From contig CAMXCT020002013.1 in NCBI GenBank assembly GCA_947184155.2, positions 277,501-341,500 on the forward strand: a stretch of 64,000 nt of DNA. The letters are read 5' to 3'. Source of the stretch: Cladocopium goreaui (taxonomy: Eukaryota; Sar; Dinophyceae; Suessiales; Symbiodiniaceae). The position numbers were made by a program, and so were the translations under genes. This document shows positions 55,446 to 64,000 of this stretch, piece after piece. Within the stretch, counting starts at the first letter, position 1; every line of letters begins with the position of its first letter. The notes beneath the pieces were generated by a model, which ran no database searches, had not been told where the DNA came from, and saw only the letters and a list, made by a program, of their open reading frames with translations.

Positions 55446-56293
55446 CTGGTAGCTACCTCCAATAAATCGCTTCCTGAAATGGCCATTGAATGCCATTGGG
55501 AACTTGTTTTTCAGATGCTATGAATGGTCCATGAAATTCCATGAATGGATATCATCTTCTGGAATTGTCCTTGCCATGTGAGACCAAAGAGTACAGCTGG
55601 GGGTGCCCACTGGCTAATTGTTGATACGAACTAACCTTTAAAAAATGTGAGTGTGTCTAGGTGCTGTGGTCTGTTTGCCTGACAGGCCCCAACCCTGAAA
55701 CATGCCGAAACTATTTCTCAATCTCTTGGTGCGATTTAAGAAGCGTACTCTATTCGCAAAGCAGTGCAGCAAATCATGCTAAATCTTGCGCCACTGCAGT
55801 TGATTTTGCAGTGATTTATTGATTGACCTTAATCATAAGAAGCAATTTGTTGATATGGTTCTACCTTCAATAGCATCGATGGCAAACAAAACATTGAACT
55901 ACGTGTACGCTTCACCAGCTTTGCCCTTGAATAATCATCATTTTTTCTCCTGGCTGTACAAAAATCCTCCGTCAAAAAAAAAACGTGTTTCTGATGTGAT
56001 CAAAACAAATCTGAGGTCATCGTTAATATGACTAGCCAATAATCATCATCCTCTTGTTTCAAATCATCCAATAACCAATCATCACCAACAATAAATCCCA
56101 TAAATAACATACACTAGTCATCCTCCAATAACCCTCACTTTTTTCAAATCATCCAATAACCAATCATCACCAACAATAAATCCCATAAATAACATACACT
56201 AGCCAATAATAACCACTGATAATATATATATATAATTCATATAATAACCAACACTAAAATCCCATGCCAAGCCATCCTCCATTTCTTCTGGGT

Positions 56294-56386
56294 TCATCCC
56301 GCCTTGACCAAGGCGCCACGTCCCAGCGTCCTGGCTTCAACAATCTTCAACGTCTTAGCCAGCTGCAAATCCATGGGAGGAGGTTG
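56294..56386 (-). CDS. Terminal exon, unrecognised gene
   Basis: AACCCAG|CAA opens QPPPMDLQLAKTLKIVEART and ends LVKAG-TGA at 56294. The acceptor side CCAACCAACCCAG resembles a family-B repeat end. Confidence 0.45.
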   Translation of the reverse strand, partial: QPPPMDLQLAKTLKIVEARTLGRGALVKAG

Positions 56387-56451
56387 CTGGGTTGGTTGGA
56401 AGACCTAACTGTGGGTTTCCTAAGTCATCAATGAAGCAATCATAAATTTTG

Positions 56452-56572
56452 GCCAATTTCAACCTAGAACTGCAAGGTGCCTTACATTTAGACCCATCCA
56501 TCGACGCTGATTCGAGAAAGCACCTGATGGCTACCGCAGCCCCCAAGATGATAGCCTCAGGCCGGCAGGTAC
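56452..56572. other. Coding-like island, strand unclear
   Basis: Plus: AACCTAG|AA to CAG|GTACCCC with GALHLDPSIDADSRKHLMAT. Minus: PEAIILGAAVAIRCFLESAS before a GTAAGG. Both have splice-like borders. Confidence 0.35.
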
Positions 56573-56814
56573 CCCAAACATTCAAGCAATGCATTTGCCA
56601 TTCTTTGGGTGGTTTTAGAGAACCTGTTGTCAATAAACTGATGTTGGGGTTTATTGAGCATGTTTTTTGATATGACAAACCCATGCAAACACAATTGTAG
56701 TATATTATAGTGATTATATAGATAAATAATGATAAATATCAGCAAAAATAGGATGAAGTAAAGCCATTCCCCCATATGTTTCCGCTTGTGGGTTGGTATT
56801 CTATCTACGGTTTT

Positions 56815-56985
56815 TGGCTGGAGCACCCCTCAGATCCCCAAGCGGCTTGGATATTGGTGGATGCGCCGTGCCCTCCTGTTTCTTTTCCAAAATGAAGTGA
56901 ACAGATTCTGTTGACAAGTTCACCCACCGACTCTTGGGCGATCTCAAAGTGTCGCCCAATGATCCCAGATGATCCCAGATGATCC
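56815..56985 (-). other. Coding-like island, minus strand
   Basis: Two minus frames are open across it: one with RWVNLSTESVHFILEKKQEG and a TAG end, one with HFEIAQESVG before GTGAACTT. An 11-bp unit (GATCCCAGATG) is repeated just to the right, at about 56965-56990. Confidence 0.3.
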
Positions 56986-57059
56986 CAGGGCGCCAGAATC
57001 CACACGGAATCACGGTCCATCGCCCTGGTTTGTTGATTCCATCGCGGTCCTAGTCCTCA

Positions 57060-58300
57060 AAAATATTCCCAAAATATAAAAACTCACCCAGTTGGCTATG
57101 GCTCAAAGTTCTTGGTCTTAGAGTTTTAGCCTCTGAAAATGCTAGGGCACCCCGAAATCCAATGGGCTGCCATCATTTACCAAAGTGCGATATCGTGGGG
57201 GGCATATTCCATCTTTAGACACACCCAAACATCAGACATTGTTGCTTATACATATGTATTGTATATATATTTATATATGTGTATGTGTGTGTGTCTCATC
57301 ATTCTATGTATATATACTATATATATACTACATATGTGTATATATATATACATACACTATATATATATATGTACTATATATAGTACGTTTGCCACCTTTT
57401 TTTGCTAACAAAATCCCCAAGAGAAAACCCGTTTCTCCAAGAAACTGCGCACATCCAGGTGTTGGAACCCAAGAGATCATCCTGGAGGTATCCCTATTGT
57501 TTGGATGGTTTTTATCATGGGAAATCCTATGAAAATCCGATGGAAAATGGATGATTTAGGGGAACCCACGATTTTTTGGATGGGTTATGTCATGGAAAAT
57601 CCTGTGAAAATGGATGATTTAGGAGCCCTATTTTAGGAAACCTCCATTTTCTGTGTTGGAAAAACCCATCATTGTTGGGTAGAAAGATGGGATAATTTTG
57701 TAGGAACCATTGAGATGTCCTAGCCGTGCGATGTCCATGGCATCAGATATTAGGGCTAGTGTTGGATGGAATAATCATGGGTTAAGTTCATGTTGGAAAT
57801 GTTGGATAACAACAAAGCCCTACAAAACCCATGGGAATATTGGGATAATAATGGGAATATGGAGATTTCCGAACAATCCATGGGATAGTTCTCAGATATT
57901 TTTTCGGATCAGTTTGCCATGTTTGCCTTAAGGTAAAAATGCGCAGTAAAAAATCATGGAGTTTGGTTTAATAGTTCTTTCCTGCAAAATGTGCTTCATC
58001 AACGTGATTTTCTTGGACGCCTTAGCCTGATGACTTGACTTTGGCAGACTCCCATGGCTACTTGATACTAAAAGAACCTTTTTTGGGCGTAGTATCTCTC
58101 CATATGTAAATATAGAGTACCACCTATACCCTACATAATATCCAATCATATACGTAATTAAGTATAATAAACTGTAATATATATATATATGTATATATAT
58201 ATATGTATATATATTGTTATATTATTAATATGTATCCCCACTTCTGTCCAAAGATAAAACCGTTTTCATCTAAGAATCTAGCTTTCACCTTTCATAGCAC
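57060..58300. other. Stretch without a secure gene
   Basis: AT block at 57255-57385, loose copies of the 41-bp unit, and a weak minus open segment at 57430-57500 (LQDDLLGSNTWMCA). Confidence 0.45.
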
Positions 58301-58305
58301 GGCAC

Positions 58306-58372
58306 CCTCCCGCAGATCCTGCACGTTCAGCTTGGGGGCAGTGACGCCACTGATGCCTTTGCCATCGAGCTG
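58306..58372 (-). CDS. Exon, probably downstream in the SAM-like gene
   Basis: GTCCAG|CAG to GAGG|GTGCC; QLDGKGISGVTAPKLNVQDL, in phase with the exon at 58442-58516. Confidence 0.5.
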
Positions 58373-58601
58373 CTGGACAGTCTATCCAGCTTTCCACACC
58401 GCAGTTCGGTGCCCCGGGTTCCCATGGGTTCCCCGACCCACATGCGCTCGTGGCTGCACGTTCAGGGCTGTCAGAGGCGTGCCTAGAGCCGCCATTGCCC
58501 ATGGATTGATCAACGGCTGTCGACGGATGATGGGAAGCGACAAAAAGTTCGGAAGAACCACGGTCACCACCACCACAACAACAACAACCACCACAACGAC
58601 A

Positions 58602-58632
<31 letters not shown>

Positions 58633-61600
58633 CAACAACAACAACAACATGCAACATGCAACACGCAACACTGGTACAAGGGTATTACCCAACAAAAATA
58701 GTGATATGATATGATGTGATATGGCAAAACTTAATAGGATAATTCATATTATGTCGTTTCTGCTAAACAACAAGGTGCAGTGCAAATAACCAATCTCAGC
58801 AATCAGAAATAAGTAAATAATAAAAGTTGGGGTGAAAAGAACAAACACCAAACCAACCAGTGTCATTTGCCAGAGCCCACAAACACAACTGCAGATGCGT
58901 CAAAAGACAGGACTTGCGCAGAGTCTACCAGAGTCTACCATTTACCGTAGTTACAAAGTAGTTCTTTCCAACACAAGTTTTAGGGCAACGCAGCGGGTTA
59001 GGAACAGGAAAACCTGTGACCACACACAAGTCGACTACGTTTGTTCTCCCTCCCCATTTCAGCAGCGTAACGTAGATTCGAACATCTGGGTTCGGGCCAA
59101 AATCATTGTATCCAAGAATCGGCTTTTGAAAGACAATAACTTTGACAGGTAAATGTCCCATATGTTGTTTATTCTTATCTACACTGGTTGGTCTGAAAAT
59201 AGGGCACCCTCAAATGTGATGCTTCAACAAGTTCAACACCTCGTCTTCCCCATTCAGATGGTTATTTTGGGATATTTTCGGGGGCCATTCCACCATCATC
59301 AGACCCATTCACTGCCCGGGGTCTTTCAAGGCACCTGGTGCGCGGACTTCCATTTTGGATCGATTCAAGCTACCTGCGGTCACGCTTTGGAAACAGGTCG
59401 GTAACCGATTCAAGGCTTCACAAGTTGAATAGAACCCCTGCGGAATTTTTCGGAACGCATGATCAACAAGAAAATACAAACATCTCCGACACTCCAAAAA
59501 ATCCCCATCACGAGGGCTGTAGCATCGTGGTCAAAGCTTGAATCTGGCATCTTCTGCCAATCCATTTAAAAAAACACTCAATCAAATTGAGAGCAGCATC
59601 CTCGCACTTGAACATCATCACAAAGGCTTGGTCCAAAGTTGATGAGGCCTACTGGTCCTCGCGCTTTTGCGGCCATTGGGATCAACATCCTATTTCTATG
59701 GTTAAAAACAAAACCTGTCTGAAAGCATCAATTAGCATAAGACCATTGGTTGTATACCCAAAAATCATCATCTCCCCATGAATCATCTCTATCCGTCACC
59801 CATTTAAATCCCAGTGAAAAAAGATCGATGTTTTTTTCACCATAGTTAAATTCACAGAATTGGATGATGGGAAAATTTACTGGAAACCCCTATATTCGAT
59901 GGTAAAAACCATGGGTTTCCTGAAGATTTTCCCTTAATCCATGGTGAACAATTCCCCTATGTTTGATGGTTTTTTAAACCATGGTGAAATCACTCAGATC
60001 CCACCTGGCAGCAACCAAGCGCTGCTGAAGATCCGCTTGAGCCGAGCCCAGCGGACTGGAGAAACCACGATGCAAACTGGGTTGTTTCCATGGGAAATCC
60101 TATGAAAATCCTGTGGAAAATGGATGATTTAGGGGAAATCCTATGAAAATCCTGTGGAAAATGGATGATTTAGGGGAAATCCTATGAAAATCCTGTGGAA
60201 AATGGATGATTTAGGGGAACCCCTATTTTTTGGATGGGTTATTTCATGGAAAATCTTATGAAAATGGATGATTTAGGACCCCTAATATTGATATAATATG
60301 ATGTATTGCGATTTTTTATACCAATGGAATAGAATATGACAATAGATGATAAATATAATTTAGCAGAGTTTCAAACGCTTCCCACAATAGAGCCCCCTCG
60401 TCAGGCTCCTATAGACGGAAGCCTTGAAGCCTTCCGGGATTCAGCAAATATACAATGCTATTTTATACCAATGGAATCGGGTATGACAATAGATGATAAA
60501 TATAATTTAGCAGAGTTTCAAACGCTTCCCACAATAGAGCCCCCTTGTCAGGCTCCTATAGACGGGAGCCTTAAATTAAAGCCTTCTGGGATTCAGCTAA
60601 TATATAATGCTATTTTATACCAATGGAATCGGGTATGACAATAGATGATAAATATAATTTAGCAGAGTTTCAAACGCTTCCCACAATAGAGCTCCCTTGT
60701 CAGGCTCCTATAGACAGAAGCCTTGAAAGCCTTCTGGGATTCAGCTAATATATAATGTTATTTTATACCAGTGATAATGCTATATATATATACTAATATA
60801 TAATAATATAATGCTTTAATATATATTTAATTAATGCTATATTTCATGGATAATCGTGAATGGTAGTCGCAGATTAGAATCTTGTTTGGATAGACTGATC
60901 GACTCTGCTATTTTTGTGAGACCCTCTCAGTTCTCAGCAAGAATTCTTGTCAAATCCACTTCTTTGCAGACTCCCGTGGGGCGCTCTTGGGTTCATTTTT
61001 CTTTGATTCCCAGTAATTGTCCTTCATTTGTTTGCCCAAAATCAACCACAACCAACCAAAAAGTTTCCGATCATCATCAATCAACCATGAACCAAGCCAT
61101 TTTTTTGCCCAACGCATGAAACGCCTTGTAGGCCCTCAGGGCATCATCTTTGGACGCCCCTGCCAGCTCCGAACGCGCCACGAGGTCCCTCTCCCACTCG
61201 TGCGCGAAGCTTGCTCCGTCAGCCCAGGCGAAAGCGTCGGGAGGGAGGCTGGGGAAGCTGTCGGCCAGCCACCTGCGGCTGATGAGTTGAATGGATAGAT
61301 CTGGGAGTGGCTTATGTCTTTGTGGTTTTTGGATGTTTTTGGATGGATCTGGGGCTGATGTATTATGTAATGAACCTTAGGTTTTAGCACCCATCTTTGG
61401 TGATTTTGGGGATGATTTATTCAATTGGATTTAAACCACATTAAAATGTTGTGGGATACAGTGTGTAGTGGCGATATTCTACTATGAAGGCCGGCAAGAT
61501 GATAATGTGATATCGGATACCGGTGTGTCCCAAAGATGAAGGGTATCTAAACATGACAATTGATATCCTAAGGTCCTAAATTGTATTTTTGCGGAGTAAA

Positions 61601-63366
61601 TGATGATAAGCCATGATAGACCATTGGAATTTGGGGTATGCCAGATTTTTTGTCAAACCTAAATGGAGGTAGGAACACAGATTGGAGGGACACCCACATT
61701 AGGCAATGATGCCGTGGGAAAGGTTGGAGAGACGAGATTGGGACTGCTGTTCAATGGCCTAGTAGTCATAATTGGATTAGTAGTGGGAATATAATGGGAT
61801 AATCACTGTTTTATAACGGAGATACTAGAAATTCAGTGACAGTGAACACATTAATCTAATGGGATGCAATCTCTGATTCGCATAGCTGCCGTATGTGTAT
61901 GTATGTATGTATGTATGTATGTATATATATATATATGTTTATATATCAAACATATATATATGTGATGATGATGATGATGATGAGGATGATGATGATGATG
62001 ATATCATTAGTATATCTAATTATTATTGCCAAAATTAGTATAATTCTGTATATGTACATATATATATATATGATATATATATATATATATTTGTATATGA
62101 TATATGATATATATATATGTATCATTAGTATATCTCATTATTGTAATGTTGAGCATTTAGAAACCACACTACAAATACCCATGGTTTTTGATCGTGACTT
62201 CGCCTGCTGAGTTGCTCCTTGGTCCACGACTTCGGCGGCACTTCGGACCACGTCTTGCTGCGGCGTTGCTGCGCCAAGGCCGCCTAGCGCGAATGACGGG
62301 GTCATCTCAGATACAGAAGCTGGGGTATGACGGTATAACCCAAAATGTTCATGGAATATGAAGTTCCGAAAAATGGGAGGTGGTCTGTTTTTGGTGGGTT
62401 CATAAAATGGAAGATTCTGATTACTGATTAACTAGATATTAACATATTGGGGGGTCTTAAAATGGGACTCCAAAATCATCCAGAATCATACCATAGTATA
62501 GAATACTATAGATATATCAGATATATGTACCATTTTTTTTAGTTCGATATGTATCAGAAACCTGAGTGTTTCACTGGAGAAACTGTGTAGTAACTTAGCC
62601 AACTACGGGGCACCACCAAACGTAGCGCCCCCAAACGAGGGATGGGATGATTTTTTGATCGCCAGCGATGACTGGGGTAACTACCGGTAACTGGTTTTAT
62701 TTGATGATTACCCTCTGGTAAACTAACATAACTATGGAAAATCACCATTTTTAATGGGAAAACTCACTATAAATGGCCATTTTCAATAGCTATGTTAAAT
62801 TACCAGAGGGTATAACAACTTTAGATGGAATAACATGGATATTCCAGCCCGGAATAAATTAGGGACTTATACCAACCATGCTTACTATCGGTTGAAGTTT
62901 AAGTCAGTCTATCACAAAATCAATCTGGTGTGCATGCTCCATTGGTTTGTGGACGCTGATTTTGTCTTTCTGAAAGCCCATGGAACTTCCACTGGTGTTG
63001 CTGTCTCTCGGGTTAATTGTGTAGGGGTACTCGGTGTTGGGAGCAAAAATATTCCCCATTTTTGTTGGAAAATATCTACAAAATGGATCATTTACTCCAC
63101 AATGGGAATTAGCCTCTAGTAGTTTGTTACACAGTGGAAAATCCACCATTTTCTGTGAACCATCAATGGCCATGTTCCATGGCTATGTTAGTTTACTGAA
63201 AGATATTAAGTCTTTAAGTCATCTCAATTTTAGTTGGTAAAGTTCCCAGTCTTTGCTGCTGAACCCCGCATTTTCTTGTGCTTTTGATATGGGGATCACC
63301 ATCCGCCACCGCATCGGAGCCTTGAGAATGTCTCCAGCCATGAAGGTGTGTAGTGAATGAGCCATC
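58306..63366 (-). CDS. Unrecognised split gene with a SAM-like segment
   Basis: Exons 63366-63252, 62283-62204, 61272-61114, 60055-60005 and 59414-59373 join in phase; 58516-58442 and 58372-58306 join each other and are probably further downstream exons after a gap. The part across exons 2-3 (SWTKEQLS-RWLADSFPSLPP, FAWADGASFAHEWERDL) has the W..E.L..WL......F.....G..F...DL pattern of a SAM-type helical domain. It is followed by a helical segment (SAQADLQQRLVAA) and ESVTDLFPKRDR. I do not recognise the protein. Start and stop are not established; the first exon has an in-frame ATG one base after its acceptor. Confidence 0.5.
58442..58516 (-). CDS. Exon, probably downstream in the SAM-like gene
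   Basis: GTCGACAG|CCG to GCGCAT|GTGGGT; PLINPWAMAALGTPLTALNV, phase 0 at both ends. Confidence 0.45.
58560..58652. repeat. ACN trinucleotide array
   Basis: ACC/ACA/ACG units immediately upstream of the exon at 58442-58516; open in all minus frames. Confidence 0.92.
59373..59414 (-). CDS. Exon 5 of the SAM-like gene
   Basis: GTGAAG|C to CGCAG|GTAGC; LESVTDLFPKRDR, in phase with exon 4. Confidence 0.45.
60005..60055 (-). CDS. Exon 4 of the SAM-like gene
   Basis: CTCCAG|T to GCCAG|GTGGGATC; PLGSAQADLQQRLVAA, amphipathic helix. Confidence 0.5.
60086..60215. repeat. Tandem repeat, 41-bp unit
   Basis: GGGGAAATCCTATGAAAATC three times, with looser copies at 57505-57640 and 60215-60280. Confidence 0.9.
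60316..60768. repeat. Tandem repeat, ~148-152-bp unit
   Basis: Three units starting ATACCAATGGAAT at 60319, 60466 and 60618, and the start of a fourth at about 60757. An open frame runs through but is not conserved in phase. Confidence 0.93.
61114..61272 (-). CDS. Exon 3 of the SAM-like gene
   Basis: AGCCGCAG|G to CATGC|GTTGGG; 52 codons with RWLADSFPSLPPDAFAWADG, FAHEWERDLVARSELAGASK and DDALRAYKAFH. If unspliced, the frame runs to TGA at 61077. It is one of the clearest coding exons in the window. Confidence 0.65.
61895..62120. repeat. GTAT, GATGAT and AT microsatellites
   Basis: (GTAT)n 61895-61925, (GAT)n 61963-62002, (AT)n to 62120. Confidence 0.9.
62204..62283 (-). CDS. Exon 2 of the SAM-like gene
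   Basis: GCTAG|GCG to AGCAG|GCGAAG (GC donor); SKTWSEVPPKSWTKEQLS. It is GC-rich against AT-rich flanks. Confidence 0.6.
62709..62812. repeat. Family A palindrome
   Basis: A near-consensus copy. Confidence 0.87.
63112..63205. repeat. Family A remnant
   Basis: Core TGGAAAATCCACCATT and CCATGGCTATGTTAGTTTAC retained; both ends degenerate. Confidence 0.5.
63252..63366 (-). CDS. Exon 1 of the SAM-like gene (visible part)
   Basis: ATCTGAG|G ATG then MAHSLHTFMAGDILKAPMRW and QENAGFSSK. The frame is also open upstream, so the ATG may be internal. GA donor (AAA|GACTGG). Confidence 0.45.
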
Positions 63367-63417
63367 CTCAGATCGTGACGATCGAGCGGAAATGCCGTGA
63401 GTAAGTTTAAATCTATA

Positions 63418-63503
63418 ATGACAGTTATAATGATATAGTTATAATGATAGTTACAATGATAGTTATAATGATAGTTATAATGATAGTTGTAATGATAGTT
63501 ATA
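63418..63503. repeat. Minisatellite, AATGATAGTTAT 12-bp unit
   Basis: About seven units just upstream of the exon at 63252-63366. Confidence 0.9.
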
Positions 63504-63779
63504 TAACTCATAATACCGGATAGCGATCATTCAGAAAGTTTCTATGTCAAAAACATCGGGGGTTAAATCTGTATTTGGGGATTATTCCACTCTGGAAAAC
63601 GTCAAGCCGTGAGGAAGTCCCAAGTAGCTGCTTAGCTTATATATCACATATTACATGTAAATTAGTATATACATATGCATGTATATATATACCATAAATA
63701 TCTGCACATATATACACATACATATCGCATACGTATAAAGTTATATAAGATTGTATAACTACGTTGAAAACAAGGTTAT

Positions 63780-63955
63780 ACCAGAGCAGTTAAGTGGGAT
63801 GAATGTCTCCAGGCCCCAGCCTTCACAGCAGAGAATCTGTTGGCTGGACGGATGCACATGTGCCATCCAGATGACCCGTGAGCCTTGCGGCCCTTGCGGA
63901 ATGAGCACGCCTTCCAAGAGCCTGGTCCCGATAGGGTGGATCCAAGGAATCTAAA
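63780..63955. other. Coding-like island at the right edge
   Basis: Plus reads RICWLDGCTCAIQMTREPCG to a stop; minus reads HPIGTRLLEGVLIPQGPQGS. Neither is recognised and neither strand can be chosen. Confidence 0.3.
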
Positions 63956-64000
63956 TGATGACCCGGCCTGGTAAACGAACGCTTTGCGAACTGGAAAATG

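Noticed and set aside
57103-57125. GGCTATGGCTCAAAG, reminiscent of the dinoflagellate spliced leader (..TAGCCATTTTGGCTCAAG)
   Set aside because: It lacks the conserved CCGTAGCCATTTTGG part and any downstream donor context; another partial match at about 28268 fails as well.
58203-58709. 168-codon plus ORF ending in poly-Thr
   Set aside because: Antisense of better-supported minus exons joined to the ACN array.
60336-60638. 100-codon ORF across the 150-bp repeat
   Set aside because: Unit lengths are not multiples of three and the third unit is out of frame.
1-64000. tRNA, rRNA and snRNA genes
   Set aside because: No cloverleaf with A and B boxes and no rRNA-like block was recognised by eye; a tRNAscan/Infernal run would be decisive.

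Overview
The window looks like nuclear DNA of a dinoflagellate, probably Symbiodiniaceae or another Suessiales lineage. This rests on four signs: a Ty1/copia element of the dinoflagellate kind with a methyltransferase-like domain inside its Gag-Pol; genes cut into exons of about 26-160 bp by AT-rich introns whose donors appear to be GT, GC and GA; interstitial TTTAGGG repeats; and very dense short palindromic (MITE-like) repeats. I found no spliced-leader gene, tRNA or rRNA. Nearly all open frames over 60 codons outside the retrotransposon are not genes. The genes lie in short exons that had to be found from splice signals, reading phase and protein alignment from memory.

Layout, all gene models on the minus strand. 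(1) 7496-27924: a split ankyrin-repeat gene resembling the proteasome assembly factor PSMD10/gankyrin, with an ATG exon at 27811-27924 and a stop at 7496-7498. Its intron between 21337 and 11270 holds a 7,578-bp Ty1/copia element (11441-19018) with identical 121-bp LTRs, a primer-binding site, Gag-PR-methyltransferase-IN and RT-RNase H frames and a third ORF. (2) 32514-41466 or beyond: a bacterial-type ribosomal protein uL1 gene in twelve phase-compatible exons, so an organellar ribosomal protein; its 5' end is not securely found. (3) About 45144-55445: several coding exons of one or more unrecognised genes, five of them in matching phase. (4) 58306-63366: exons of another unrecognised gene, with a SAM-like segment.

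Most introns of these genes carry at least one palindromic element. Family A (TA-CCCTCTGGTAA...TTACCAGAGGG-TA, about 105 bp, about 30 full or broken copies) and family B (CTGGTTGGTGG...CCACCAACCAG, about 105 bp) dominate; families C-H are rarer. The ends of A, B and C read CTGGT...ACCAG, so each carries a possible donor and acceptor in both orientations, and one exon (24926-25082) begins inside a family-A end. Tandem arrays built on TTTAATGGGATTTTATAGTGA often lie next to family A. The rest is AT microsatellites, a GATA-type array of about 0.8 kb, polypyrimidine and CATAC tracts, minisatellites, and a pair of related elements with TTTAGGG cores.

Exon borders were read by eye. Those with GC or GA donors are chosen for phase and alignment and need transcript evidence.
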